Shown one piece after another: positions 22,421-35,483 of a DNA stretch of 64,000 nucleotides (position 1 is its first letter; each line of letters opens with the position of its first letter). The translations under genes and the position numbers were made by a program. A model generated the notes under the pieces. That model was not told where the DNA came from, searched no databases, and worked only from the letters and a program-made list of their open reading frames with translations. Origin of the DNA: Zygnema cylindricum (lineage: Eukaryota > Streptophyta > Zygnematophyceae > Zygnematales > Zygnemataceae); NCBI GenBank assembly GCA_037447655.1, contig JBBHKE010003360.1, forward strand, positions 168,885 to 232,884, given 5' to 3'.

Positions 22421-25400
22421 ACAAACACATTTTTTTTCGTGTATTCTCCCAACTGCAAAAAAACAAATGAAAACTTTTGACGCGTGCAACCCAGGCTTTC
22501 TATTCGTCAATAGGGTAGTATTTTGATTAAAAGAAGATCGCGATTTGATTTCAGTGCAAGTGTGAAGATGAGCTGGAAGTGGGTCGCGATGATAATACTG
22601 CCAAATCGCCGTACCTTTCAAGCTCCAAGATGACGCAAAATGTATTTGAGTTTTTGCCCATTTTTCGTACGGCGTAATATTTTTTAGTAGGAAGTCCCAT
22701 TTTCTGTGTAAACGACGGGGAAAAATCCTTACGTGAACACATGGGGACACGCCCTAACACGAGATTAAAGGAATGAACGTACGCGATTCATCCTGTTGTC
22801 TAAGAAATCGTACACTGAGTACTATGACAGTGGAACCGGTAAAGAAAACCAATGAAAAGGGATTATTTTATTTGACCCGGTTCAAATCTCTGGAGGCCGT
22901 ACAGCGTCAGTGAATCACACTACCGTTTTTTGAAGACCAAATTCATGGTTGGACTCAAACTTGTCGTACAGTGAATTACAACTAAATCACACGTACTTTA
23001 CAAATTAGAGTACATGATAAATTAGAATCATGGTGTACCCGAAAAAACACAATTTACCGTAAAGTACGCTAATTGTTTCATTACGCTATCTATTTCATTA
23101 CGCTAATAGCGATTCACGGTGTACAGTAGTACGATACAGAATCGACGACCCATTAATGTCATCATATTTGTCGGCTTTTGCCAAACTGAAGATCCCAAAA
23201 CGTAACTACTCGAACGTCTGCGCCAACTACCGCTTCGTGCGGTACGGCAAAGACAAAAGATACAAACTTACCCGCCCGTTGGAAACAGACAAACTTATTC
23301 AACGATGATTCTAAATTTCTAACTGATGCTCCAAAACGACAAACGTTCTGATTTTCCGGTCATCAGGTTAAAATGATTGGTTCCTTGAATTCGAAATGCA
23401 GCTTGCCGCCACGTCACTGACATGGAAGCCGTTACACGCCAGTTGCCCTCAAAATTTAGAGTCAATTTTGAAATTTAAATACACAAGCCACGTGGCCAAA
23501 AGTACTCTACCGTACAAAACCCTTGATTACGCACAACGTTTGGATTCACTTGTTCCTCGTGACAAGGAAAGCCGTTCACTGAATTGAAATTTTGACCGAC
23601 TACCCCGTGATCGCTATTAGCGTTTAAAGGTGTAGTTTTAAGGAACGGGATTGCTTGAATAAACACCTAACTATGGTCCGTACAAAGTTACACCGTTATA
23701 CTGGATAGCTATTAGCGTTAATAACAACAATCCTGTCCAGGATTATTCTGCCCTGGATAATTCTCCCCTCAGTACACAAAATAGCGCTCCTAATATTAAT
23801 TGACTTAACGTTAATTGTTCGTGGGGTTCAAACCGTGAGGGCACTTTTTACAAGTTTTCTTAAGGTTCAAAGATTTACACTAAAATCGAAGCCCTATACA
23901 GAAAATAAAAGCGTCAAAAATATCATAAAGATATACACTAAATTGTACAAAAGTTGCAACCGTAGGAAGAAATCGCAAAATTGTAGAATACAATTTGAAT
24001 CATCCTCGAACTTAGGATGTACGAATGTTGTCGTCTTGTGTTTTTTCGATCCAATGTCACGTCACCCTCAAACTTATCTTAAAACACATAGGCGATGTGT
24101 TTTAAATAAAGTAAAGCCGCTTTCACAAATAGGAAAACATATTCGCGTAGAAAAACATATTCTCACGCGTGAGAAGTTTTCATAAGTTTTTGACGACGAA
24201 AAAAAGCACACGGTTGTTCGTTTTTGTCCGCTTGCATCTTGTAAGTTTTTTTTTTGCAAGGGTCTTAAAGCTGCAGCGCCATTTCAAGGAAAGGTGAAAA
24301 ATTCGTGAAGGCGCGCGCCTCTCTCACCTTGCTCACTTTGCCTCTCTTTCGCTCTACACTTCACTACTCCACGGCATCAATAGAGGAAGGCACAATGTTG
24401 AAGGCGACGGCACGTGCGCGAACCAAATCACGCTGGGAAGAATCTAACAAACGCCCAAAAAAAATTGTTTTTAATTTTGCAGGGGCCTAAAGACTTTTGT
24501 TTCCATTCATGGCGGCCGGACGCAAAGACATGTTGTACAGTCATGGCTGCAAGGTTGTACGTCTACAATGTCACGCAATGTCATGGGACATACCAAATCG
24601 TTTCAAAAATTACGATGTGTCTTGCGACGCTTCAAAAAGTTTCAAAAATACGTTGTTGCAAGACACATTGTAAACGTTGACAGTCGTCACGGACATTGTC
24701 AACGTATACAATCGTCACACCCTTAAGTAACAATTACGTTGTTACACATTGAGACACTCGAAAGCCGTGTACGGCGAATCTGCGCTATAATACAAAGTAA
24801 GTTCGCTAAGTTACAATTACATGGGGTCGTACCCTTAACTACAAACAACAGTCTAGACGGTTGTAGGTGAAGGGGATAACGTTTCAATCCAGTACTAAAA
24901 TCAGTCCTCAATTCCCTTTACCAACCATTTTTTAACGATAATAGATAGTAGACACCGTTTCATGATGTACTTTAAAGAATGTATGGTTAACAATTCTACA
25001 TCGGCTCATCATTTGTGGACACGGTATAGTATGGAGTTGACGTAACCGTGGCCATTCCAAGACGCTAAACTAAAACATGTTGGGTTCATTCTTTTATTTC
25101 TTCCAAACCTTGTTTAGTGTTGAGTCGAGTAAATTTACAAGCTTATGGCCCATTTGGGCTTTAACCATCGATTTCCAAAGTTTTTGGGCATGATGAAAAG
25201 AAGGTAACACTGCATTGCCCATCGTAATTAGCGCTAAGGAATTGTTAGTGCTATTGCAAAATTATAATTAATAGTGTTAATTTATTGCAAATAGACGTGG
25301 TTGATTGTGATACATTTCCTTGAATTATGATTTTCGGCCAAACAAAAGTTGTTACCAAATCAACTTTATGAACTCTACAAAGAATAAATTGTGTATCCAC

Positions 25401-26619
25401 ACTTTTTTTGTCATCACCTTTAAGAAAAAAAGATATCACTGCTTACAACCGTGATTGAGGTTGCATGGCGTGGCTCATTTACTGTCATTAATTTAATGCC
25501 TTATTAGCAATAGTCTAAATTAAAAAAAAAATCATATACAGGGAATCCTATATTTGCCACGATAATGTCAAAGAAGTGAGAGTTTGGAGAATTGTCATAT
25601 TCTCAACGACCAACCTTGACCTCCCAAGGTCAAAACCATCACCTACGTGGTGATTAATGCTACCTCTTAATAGGAGAGGGGGGCTCACTCGCACACAATG
25701 GGAGAATCACTCTATTTTGGGTGATCCAGTTCAAAGACAGGTGTTTGCCATGGGAGAAGGACGCTATTTATTATTATTGTTACTATTATTTTAGGACAGC
25801 TCAAGGCATTTCGCCCGACATAAATATCCAAGGATGAAAGAATCCATGACTGGTAGGGCAAGTCACCCGACTCACAACCTAATTTTGGCTCCCCCGACTT
25901 CAAAATTCGGACTTGAGGTGCACCTTTTCATTCAAACCTCAAGTCTTTCCCTCATCCCTTGTGATGCCCCAACATTTTACTCACCCGGTTATTTTTTTTG
26001 CAGATGAAATAGACAAACGATTTTTACCTCTTGGCCCATCTTGGTGTCATGATCTAAGCAAATATTGTTGCCTTTAAGGGAGAAAAGAACGTTTGTGGGC
26101 TTATTCGGAAACCTCACCCCTATCTACCCCCAAGATTGACTTCCTTAGGGCAGTCGCTTCTGAGACAAATTCGTCTTGCCTTGCCTTTACTTAGACAATC
26201 AATAATGTGTTGCCCTAACTACAAATAAACACTCACATATATTTTCCTAAGGTTGCCTTATTGTTTCCTTTATTACTCTTTCCATTTTTTGTCGTTTCTG
26301 TGCCTCTCATTGTAACCCTTTCATTTTTGGCCCTTTGTATCACATCTAGCGTAGGTTTTACTATAAAAAATGACATTAATAATTTACCAATTGAAGCCTA
26401 GAATGTTATATAATAAAGTAAGAAGAACTTAGGTTAATTTAACTTAACACCCATCCAAATATCTAAATGTTAATTAATGGGCAGCGTTGTGGAAGGCAAA
26501 AAAGAACAAAATAATGATAAATAAAAACTCTCAAAAAACATAATGTCATTATAACACCGTGAAAAGCAAAAGAGAATGAAATAATGAAAAAAAAAAAACT
26601 CTCGAAAACCACAATATCG
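22421..26619. other. Intergenic, isolated MITE ends only
   Basis: MITE right end near 23100-23121 (AATAGCGATTCACGGTG then TA). Left ends at 23603 (CCCCGTGATCGCTATTAGCG), 23691 (CACCGTTATACTGGATAGC) and about 25207 (CACTGCATTGCCCATCG). Partners are eroded. No gene is supported. The short frames at 22370-22750, 23835-24185 and 24414-24680 have no recognisable motif. Confidence 0.5.
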
Positions 26620-26629
26620 TATTTGCCAT

Positions 26630-28450
26630 AGTGTCATGAATAGTGTCATGCGCCTGAATCAATTATCTCTCGTGGGAGCAACGAAGCAAATGGATGCCAT
26701 CCGACTGAATAACAAGGTCGCACGACAATCAAGGGAGCTAAGTAAAGGTGGTTGGGGAAGGCTAAGCTTGAATTTTGAGGGCGGTGGTGAATTGAGCGGG
26801 TGTGAATCGTCGAGTGGATAAAATAGGTGTACCCAATAGCCAAGCTCAAGAACTAGGCCCACAACAAGAGAGAAAACGGGCACACGGATGAGCAGAGAGA
26901 AGCGCCTCAAAAGCTAAAATTGAATGGTGGCGACAACCTTACCAGAAGTCGACTTTTGGGCACTTGTAACTAACTTCGGAACAAGGGTGAAGAGGGATGC
27001 AATATCCGTCAAAGCAAGAGGGGGAATAGAATAGGAAGCCTCCAAAATGGACTGCTGAAGATGACGACACCGCTCGAAATACGAGGGACCATGTTAGCGA
27101 AGGTGCTCCCAACCGGAAGATGACAGATAAGAGTGGAGGCAATACAAATCGGTAGAGGGTACCACACGCGCCATGGTTGTTTAACCTAACCCGCCTATAG
27201 CGAGGAGAAGGGATGCATGAATGCGCGCAAGAGGCCCAGACTCGCTATCAAAAGCCCCATGACCTAAGAAATTGTGGAGGACGTCCTTGGGGGGATCATC
27301 AAAGGCGGAACGAGTTGAGACAAACGTTGAGGTGGAGGGAGAAGTGCAGTAAGGTAAGAGTTGCGGCGGGGAAATACCTTCCCCAAAGGGCAGAAGCCAC
27401 CAAGGGCACGTGGGTCAAATCTGTCCGAAGAGCAGGAAAAAAAAATGGTTCACAAAAATATCAAAACCGAGTGGGCAACCCAACACATGAATGCAACCGT
27501 ATAGAGCAGGCGTTTGAAAACCACGAAGGGGAGTGAAGGAAAAAGGAATATCCCTAGGCGACCAAGCAACGCACTTAAACTGCTGAATAGGAAGGTTAAG
27601 TTCTACCCTTAAAGGTTTCATTCATACAGATTTTGATTTTTTTACGAAAATGTGTTGTTTTTTTCTAGTTTTCAATTTTTTCGTTAAATTCATGTACTCT
27701 TCGTGTACAGATAAAATGTACAAAAAAATTCATAAAAGAGACATTACATCATTCCGTGCAGTTTGAAAGAGGTTGTTGATTCAGCAATGTAAGCCTCATC
27801 GCTTGTTTCGTTTTGATTATCGATTTTTATTTTTTATTTTTGATTAAATGTTTTCGAGTTTTTTAATTTTAAATTTTATTATGAAGTCAAAGTCGGTCAA
27901 CCCATTTTACAAACTTTTGCATTTTGTTCCATGCGCATATTCATTATTTTATGGGGCGTTTCATGAATGCTTTTTAAGCATGAAACTTCTATAGTTATAC
28001 CAGATGCTCTGAAAAAGCATTACACTGGCAAAACTGGTCCACTTGTCCAATAGTGTGGGTGTATGTCTAATAATATGGGTGCCATCCACCATGGTAGGGA
28101 AGAGGTACAAAGGGAAAGCAGCAGCAAAAGCGTGTAGGAAAGCAAACAACGGTCCACCAAGAGGGTCGCCATAATAAGTGCCGATCATAAAGGAACAAAG
28201 AACCAAATCACTATCAACTGAGAAAAAGAGGTTACTGGTCAAGGATAAGGGGTCGCACAAAAACGAATATTCGAACCTTGGGGAGGGGTCAACAAGAAAA
28301 TCAACCTCACTGTATTGAAGACATTGATAAATTTGAAGGACCGACCAAATCAGCCAGATGACTAACCAATCCAGATGGAGATCCAACAATGTGGGAATCC
28401 CGCAGACCATGACCTTAATTGAACAAACTGACTTCCATTCAGCTTACTAC
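26630..28450 (-). pseudogene. Decayed reverse-transcriptase element, copy 1
   Basis: The minus strand carries broken RT-like motifs: FFSVDSDLVL, GDPLGGPLFAFLH (about 28145-28183) and the catalytic-site position as MVDGTHII (about 28068-28093), where ADD would be expected. Lower down it is colinear in nucleotide sequence with 55087-56350, for example TAGTGTCATGCGCCTGAAT and GGCGGTGGTGAATTGAGC. It is riddled with stops and frameshifts and cannot be active. The class (non-LTR or other) is not decided; similar GDPLGGPLFA...ADDTHI proteins are known as plant RT-like sequences. Confidence 0.7.
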
Positions 28451-29375
28451 CCATCCAAAAAAGACGTAAGAGTCCTCCAGAAAAAGAAAGAAAAGCAAAA
28501 GAATTAAGAAAACCAAAGTGGCAACAACACAAAATAATGCCATTTATCCAATTATTTTTTCACAGCGGTAAACAAAATAGAGAAGAAAAACAAAAGCTAG
28601 ACAGTACAGCCAAAAAAATGCAAAAAACTTCAAAGTCACAAAGATCACAAAGATAAAAAAAACCCTTGAAAAACACGAAAAGCACGAAAAACACAATAAA
28701 TCACAAAAAAGCTTTGAGAAAACACCAGAGTCTCTTCAAAACACACCAAAGTCGCTTCAAAACACACCAAAGTCACTCCAAAACACAGCTAAGTCTTCAG
28801 AGACACCAAAACACTTCAAAAGTACAAAAAACCACTCCAAAACCACATTAAAAACACATCAAAAAAAGTTCAGCATCCACTCCTCTATTAAAAAACTTCG
28901 GACACACCAACGTCGAAGCAAGTTGACCACGCGGTCTCTCCAACTCCTTCAAACGTTTCACCCGACTCAAAACACAAATATTCGTAAAACGGTTCTCAGT
29001 CTCCTCCGAAAAATCTTCCCTCTAAAGATTTAAAATTTCGGGCTAGGTAAAATAATTCGTACAAAGTTTACAACATTCACAACTTACACACTGTAAGTAC
29101 ATTTTGACAAAGTCTGATTTACTGCCATTAGTGTTTATACCTTTAAAAACATATCTACAAGAGCCCTAACGATTAAACAAATCTCGATCACAAAATCTGA
29201 AAAAGATCCTCTTAACGGCTCCGAAATCGACACATCCGAAAATCTTATGTCAACAATTTTAAAATTTCCTCGACCTCCTGCTCCCTCTCCTCCTCCCCCC
29301 TCTCCCCTCTCCCTCTCCCTCTCCCTCTTGCTCCTCTTCCTCGTCCACACTACTCGAGGACATAATTCTCCTCCC
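28451..29375. other. A-rich intergenic DNA with short repeats
   Basis: About 28670-28860 contains ACTTCAAAACACACCAAAGTC-type units, three close copies plus drifted ones. This makes an open frame (28666-28851) of repetitive Lys/His/Ser/Thr peptide that I do not accept as a gene. Confidence 0.5.
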
Positions 29376-29505
29376 TCCTCCACTATATATCACGATCAGT
29401 TGCTTATCCTCACCCAAACCACTCTCCTCTTCCTTTCTTGCCCGACTCTTGATTCATAACTTGTCCAAAACCACATTTAAGTTTGTCTACATTTAAGGAG
29501 TCTTC
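29376..29505 (-). pseudogene. Decayed tandem copy of the FLOE-like gene 3' end
   Basis: Minus-strand sequence repeats the last codons and 3' flank of the gene at 29510-29640. LNVVLDKL is kept, then a one-base deletion shifts the frame, and a Gly-Trp-Phe-like end follows (GAGTGGTTTGGGTGAGG). The flank AAGCAACTGATCGTGATATATAG matches AAGCAGTCGTGAAATATTTG beyond the real stop codon. So a segment of about 130 bp spanning the stop codon was duplicated downstream. Confidence 0.8.
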
Positions 29506-29558
29506 CTCCTCCTCCACAATACTTGAGAAACACAAATATTTCACGACTGCTTCCTTAT

Positions 29559-32500
29559 CTATCGCCCAAACCATCCTTTCTGGCCCGACTCCGGATTCAT
29601 AAGCTTGTCCAGAACCACATTTAAGTCAACGGATTGCCCATTCTCTGTCAGTTTACGAACAACGGCACGGACTTGATCCTTTGTAAATCCCATTGCCGCT
29701 ACATCCTCGATAACTTTATCGATAGGAACTCGACTCGCATTCAAAGGACCAGCACCGGAATTCGGAGGACCAGCTGAAGATGAATTAGGAGGAGGAGCGC
29801 TGGAGTGAGAGACAGGTTGAGCGAGTTGAAGTCGAGGATACCCTCCTCCTCCTCCTCCTCCTCCTCCTCCTCCTCCTCCTCCTCCTCCTCCTCCGGATGA
29901 AGGGACGGAAGGGACAGGTTGAGCTACACGGTAAGACGGAGGGTTTCCGTAGGACGAAGGTATGGATGGGGATTCGTACATAGAGGGAGTGGGGTGAGAC
30001 TGGGGAGGAGGCGGAGGAGGGGGATACGAGCCTCTACCAGGAAAATTGTACGAATCGTACATTGTCGGTGGTGGAGACTGGAACTGTCCTCCTCCTCCTC
30101 CTTGTGAAGGTTGTTGACCCGGTTGACCTTGTTGAGGAATGGGGACGGAAGGAGGAGCTCCTCTCTGTGGTCCCCCGTAACCTCCCATAAAAGACTGAGG
30201 CCCTTCTGTTTGTGGGACTTGAGAAGGAAACGGCATTTGAGACTGCGGAGAGTTATTCTGAGGAGCATTAGAAAACTGCGGTTGAGGAGTAGTAGTAGAA
30301 GTAGTAGGAGGAGGAGGAGGTGGTGGTGGTTGTCCTTGGTTGTGGGGCATGTAGTGAGGGGGCTCTTGGGGATAGTGGGGTGCCTCTTGGGAATAGTGTG
30401 GTGTGGGATTAGCAATAGGTTGTCCATATGAAGAAATTTGCATTCCATGAGGGACAGAAGTTGTTTGAGAGACATTCTGTTGTTGCATTTGAGGAAGGGG
30501 AATTGATTGTTGTTGTTGCATTTGAGGAAGGGGAATTGATTGTTGTTGTTGCATTTGAGGCCCCTGTTGTTGGTGCTGATTTGGGGGTGGAGGTAAGGCA
30601 GGTGGGGGTGGAGGTAAGGCAGGTAAATAGGGTGGAGGACTTTCCATGGATGCACTTGACAGTACAGGAGCTGAGGGAGCGGAAGAAGGAAGGGGAGGCT
30701 CCGTCTGAGGTGGGGCAGATGGAGCTTGTGAGGCTGGGGCAGGGAGTAGAGGCAAAGTGTGAGGTGTATTGGTGTCGGGTACCATAGTGGGGGGGGGAGG
30801 AGGAGGAGGAACCGAAGATACTTGCATTTTAGCTAATTCAGCCTGTGTCTCGGCAATTTCCTGCTTGTCACGAAGGTTTTGTACTCCTCGTTGAACCTGC
30901 AAAAAGAAAAGGGGAGAGGGGGAGGGGAGAAGAGGAGGGAAGAGGGATGAGTAGGAGGGTGTGATAAAGAAGGAAGATCATATTACAATTGTTCAAAACC
31001 ATGAAAAGAATGAGAGTGCAATTGCACTTTCAACAGCCACGGATGAGATGAACGCTCTAGAGCATAATTTTACTGTGCGAAAAGCTATGGAAATGCTTAG
31101 TTAGTTGCCAAACCCAATACGTATATAACACAAAAAAAACCCATAAAATACACCCAAATAACCAGTATAATACGCACACAATACGGAATAGCCAGAAATA
31201 TAGTTCGCAATTTCAAACTAATGCTTTGGAGGAGAAGAATCATAGCATCAAGTCAAATTACAACATTAAAACAAAATTCATTACAAATGCTTATATTCCA
31301 GCAACGAAAAAAACAAAAACTGGTCTTGATGGAAAATGCGTATGTTATTTATAAAAACAAATAGGTTTAGACTGCAGTTGCTGAAAAGATCAAGGCAAAT
31401 GAAGTTTCCGACCTGACGACATTCTCATTTCAAAGGGCCAGTTGAAAAAAAAAAAAAAAAAACAGACACACACCCACCAATCCCCACAGGAGCCAGTCAT
31501 CACAAAGCTTAACTTCATCACAAACTATTGCAGAAAAATACCTGGCTAACGATGAGGTTTGTTAGAAAGGCAAACACAAAAGTACACTAAAAAACCTTCA
31601 TCATTCGTTTTTTCTTAAAAAATAATTAATAAGCGGACCGTTGTAGCATTAAAAATTCTATTTGAGGTTAAGATGACAGAGACAATGACAAACAGCACAA
31701 GGAATTAACCTTAAGAGAAAAAACATTAATGTCATTAATGATATTTTGTGTGCAGACGGTGCTGCTTTTGTAGATGCGACGATGGGATCGACCGCAACTG
31801 AGACGGAACGAAATATTATAAACTTTTTAAGAGTAATAGTGATTCACAAAGCACTTCCCAAACACCACAAAATCACTGAAACAATAATTTGACTGAGGAA
31901 CGGGACTAGTGACTCACCTCTCGAATAATGTTATCCAAAGACCTCAATCGTCCACTCACGTCCCCGTGGCTGTTTCCGACTGCAACCTGAATATCAGATA
32001 CCACATTCTCCAGACGAGAAGTTGTCGTTTCCAAATGCTGTAACCTTCCAGTCATGTCTTCCAGCACTCGTAGCAAATTATCGGCATATTTCTTCATTGT
32101 TTGTTCCACAGCATTAACCGTCGCATGATCCACAGTTTTCGTCGATTCGTCGTGTTTTGGACCGGACGGTTCACTATATTGTTGATAACTGCCGGGGTTT
32201 TCCAGATGCCAAGGAACATCCGGAGTCAAGGACCTTCCTCCAGGAGGATCCCGTGAAACGTTTCGAAGAGGAGATTGGTTCTTTCCCTGTTAAACAATAC
32301 AGAAACATAATCACAGAACCATGGAATTAAATCCAAAAAGAAAACAGAAGAATAGCCACGGAATCACAACATTAATCGAAACAGAATAAAGAAGCATACC
32401 CATAGAATCAAGGAATTTAATCCAAAGAGAATACGGAAACATAACCACAAAAAGAACAGGGAATTTCACCCAAAAAATACATAAATGGAAAAGCTGCTTA

Positions 32501-33727
32501 ACATCCAGTGAGTTACAAAGGCACGACAGCGGAAAAAGACTCAAAAAAATAAATTAGGCAGTAAAGTTGAATAGAAAAAAAACAAACGCAGACCAAACTT
32601 ATGATATCTACTTATGAAAAAGCCAAAAAATGTAACCCTTGCACCATCTGAAATTCTACAATAGTGTCTCGTCGCACAACATACTGCCACGTCACACAAA
32701 CACACTGCCACGTCATGCAAACCAATGTGTAAAGCCCATTTGCTTCGACTCTTGTAGTATTTAAATGTTTTTTTTTTTTTCAGATGGTTATTCCATCACG
32801 AGTTATACAATAAAGCTGTTGATCTGTAAAGAACAGAATGGACATCGTTGAAAGAAATAAAGCTAACCCTAAGAGACTTAATAACACCTGAATCACTTTC
32901 ATACCTAAAATTACAGGACATTGTGAAACAGAAAAATGAAACAAGCCATATTACACATAATCACTCCTAGGCTAATTACGCGAGAGAAAATTATCCTCAT
33001 GTTGAGAGTGAATCATACAGTTTTTACAAATACAAAATAGTAAGAATTGTGCAATTAACACTAAGAGGGAAAAACTTCCATCGTTTAATAATCCTATCCA
33101 TTACTTACATAGAAAAAACATCAGTAAAAAGAAGCTTGCAAATACAACACCAGTCTCATCTAATAATAATAATAAAAAAGTACTGATTTTTAGAAAGTGT
33201 TGTTCCTAAGGCATGATTTCCAGATAAAACACAAAAATAATGTTGAAACTGAAACCAATTACAAACTTTGTTCTTCTGTAACATAAAAATGCGTATGTTT
33301 TCCAGATAAAACGCAACAACATGAACTGTTTAAACTGTTTAAAATGGGAAAAAAATATACATACTTGTCCGTCGGTACCATGAGAATCGAGAGAAAGGCC
33401 AAGGCTCATGTTTAAAGGAGCCGATGACTTTCCATTTCCTGAATCATTTCTGCTCTCTTCCTGCCATGCATTATTGTGCGAATCTTCACCATTAAATTTT
33501 CCTTTTGAGGGTCGAAGAGGCTGAAAATCAAAACTTGGCTCATTTGAAACTTTTAAATCGGGAAAACCGCCTCCGGTAGAGGAGCTTCCCGAGGAAAACG
33601 TTGAACCAGTTTGAACTGAACTGAACTGAACCGGACTGGATTGAACTGAACCGGATGGTTGTAACAGATCATAGAAAGGCTCGCTCTGCAAGCCAGGAAC
33701 AAACTTAGAAGGTCGCTGCTGCTCCAT
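29559..33727 (-). CDS. FLOE-like prion-like protein (DUF1421 family)
   Basis: Three exons: about 33361-33727, 31918-32288 and 29559-30896, about 691 residues. The first donor is uncertain by a few bases: the obvious CAA-GTATGT gives the wrong phase, while TAT-GTATAT keeps it. The domain order is that of Arabidopsis FLOE1: a Ser/Asp-rich N-terminus (exon 1, with Gly/Ser runs), a coiled coil (exon 2, MKKYADNLLRVLEDMTGRLQ, into exon 3 LRDKQEIAETQAELAKMQ), a long Gln/Pro/Ser-rich middle (about 265-610), and the C-terminal DUF1421 domain (PIDKVIEDVAAMGFTKDQVR...NVVLDKLMN). Known of the family: FLOE1 forms water-responsive condensates in seeds and tunes germination. A shared function here is inference. 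Odd features are a run of about 18 Gly before the last domain, and MQQQQSIPLPQ in direct repeat. Confidence 0.9.
29842..29894 (-). repeat. (GGA)n codon repeat coding for poly-Gly in the FLOE-like gene
   Basis: An unbroken CTC/CCT trinucleotide tract on the plus strand that reads as Gly codons on the coding strand. It is a likely site of length variation between individuals. Confidence 0.95.
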
Positions 33728-33910
33728 TGGCTCTCTCTCTCTCTCTCTCCCTCTCTCCCTCTCTCGATCTCCTTCCCCCTATTTGTGTTCCTGTAAACCA
33801 GTTGATACCCTTCTCCCTCTCTCTCCCTCTATTTGTGCCCCTGTAAGCCGCTTCTTGACCTTTTCTCCCTATCTCTCTTCCTTCTCCCTTCTCGTGCCTT
33901 TTTGCCTTCA
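33728..33910 (-). promoter_or_regulatory. GA-rich 5' leader of the FLOE-like gene
   Basis: Pyrimidine-rich on the plus strand, so GAGA/GGGAGA on the coding strand, directly before the start codon. TTTGTGYYCCTGTAARCC occurs twice (33782-33800 and 33832-33850), so the leader is partly duplicated. Confidence 0.5.
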
Positions 33911-34130
33911 CCTGCTTCGACCTATAGAGTTAGCTATCTTCCTACTTTTGCTGATCTTCCCTATAAAAGTTTATCCTCAAATCACCTTTAGAGTAGCTTT
34001 GTAATGTCAACCGATGCGATCAAGAGTCACATGAAGAAGCCTTGTGAGGAAAGACACTTCTTGAGCATACGTTTAACGTGCGTTTTGTGCGTATTCTACT
34101 AGAAAGCGTACACCAATGTACTGTACAGTA

Positions 34131-34630
34131 CACCGCGAATCGCAATTAGAATAAATTACTCTAATTCGGTCGCTCGAAATTTCGACTCTATCACATGAAA
34201 TAGAGTATATGATTCTAATTTTTTCATTATTCTATTTAAGTTAAAGTTTAATTAGCGTTTTTAATTCTATTATAGGTTCGTTTTAAATAGTGTGGAGTAC
34301 GGACGGTGTCAGACCGTGCAAAATTGTACTTTACTAAGTTAAAAATTACAAATAATGATTTAATACAGGCCGTTATCATGTAACTGCGTTTTAACAAACT
34401 GCGTAGTGCAAACGTCATAGTGACGATAAACTGTACGCTTTGCAAAATTCTGTACGAATACCTTATTTACAGTAGAGGATATTAGCGTGCCAAATTAGAG
34501 TACTTAAATAAATTAGAGTAAACTTCATTGTTGAAAAAGCTCTACCACATAAATTAGCGTTGATTACTATAATTTTTTTTATAGTTTTTGTACTCTAATT
34601 TTTTCATTACTCTAATTACGATTTGCGGTG
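34131..34630. mobile_element. 500-bp MITE
   Basis: TA at 34129-34130 and 34631-34632. The ends are CACCGCGAATCGCAATTAGA and TCTAATTACGATTTGCGGTG. It is the same subfamily, in reverse orientation, as 36716-37136. For example CAAATAATGATTTAATACAGGCCG here pairs with CGGCCTGTATTAAATCATTATTTG there. No open frame of size, so it is non-autonomous. Confidence 0.85.
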
Positions 34631-34642
34631 TACTGTACTGTA

Positions 34643-34990
34643 CACCGCCAATCGCTATTAGCGTTGTGTACACTAATTCCATCCCGCTTTTTTTTTATTT
34701 TATTCTCCATTAGCGTAGTTCATTCTATTTTTTTCTTTACTCTATTTAGGGTTAATTTTTTAGTACCGTACAAAATGAAAGTACGCCATCAGTTAATTAG
34801 TGCGGTGTACGGAAATAATTAGTGTAAAGAAAAAATTAGCGTCATTCATTCTAATTTAGTGACAAGAGACGTGGCAGATTATGGTCCACGTCCTTAAATA
34901 GTGTAAATATTACATTTAAGGTCTCAATGTCAAAATTTTGGGGTGCCAATTGGTAGCTATATATGCGGTTGCTGCAAACTATACGCGTAT
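34643..34990. mobile_element. MITE, left end clear, right end uncertain
   Basis: TA (34641-34642) then CACCGCCAATCGCTATTAGCG. It lies only 12 bp from the previous element. Internal GGCAGATTATGGTCCACG and TCAAAATTTTGGGGTGCC recur in 16994-17211 and 38954-39564. A possible right end (GCGGTG then TA) near 34802-34809 would make it about 165 bp. Confidence 0.6.
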
Positions 34991-35483
34991 TAGTCCAAGT
35001 ATAGTCTGATGTCACAGCATATAGTGCTCCATTTTTTTTTGGAAATTTAGTATTATGATTAAAAATCTACAGTACGGTCTTAAGAATATCAAACACAAAT
35101 CTCAACCATCATTCATATCCTACACGTCATCAGTTCTATGCATTTTCACAGTCTTGTGAGAAGTCGCATTACTTCTGTCAAAACATTATGTGAACATTTT
35201 CGAGCAGTTCGCCTCGATCGATAAATAGATTGGGACCGTTAGATTGAGAATGGAAGGTGCTCAATGAACGCGCTTTCTAGAACACTCATTGAAACTTTTC
35301 TGTTTTTTTCCAGTTTTTCAGTGCGCTGACCATAGTACGGTCCAATTGTAGTCTGAGCTCCACTCAAGGGCGACATCACACGTTAAAAAAATAAACATTA
35401 ATATTGAATAGCTGACTTGGTGGGAAGCGCCAAAGTAATGTACTGTAGCTAACGTACTTTTCCGCTGCCGACAAATAGCGTAA

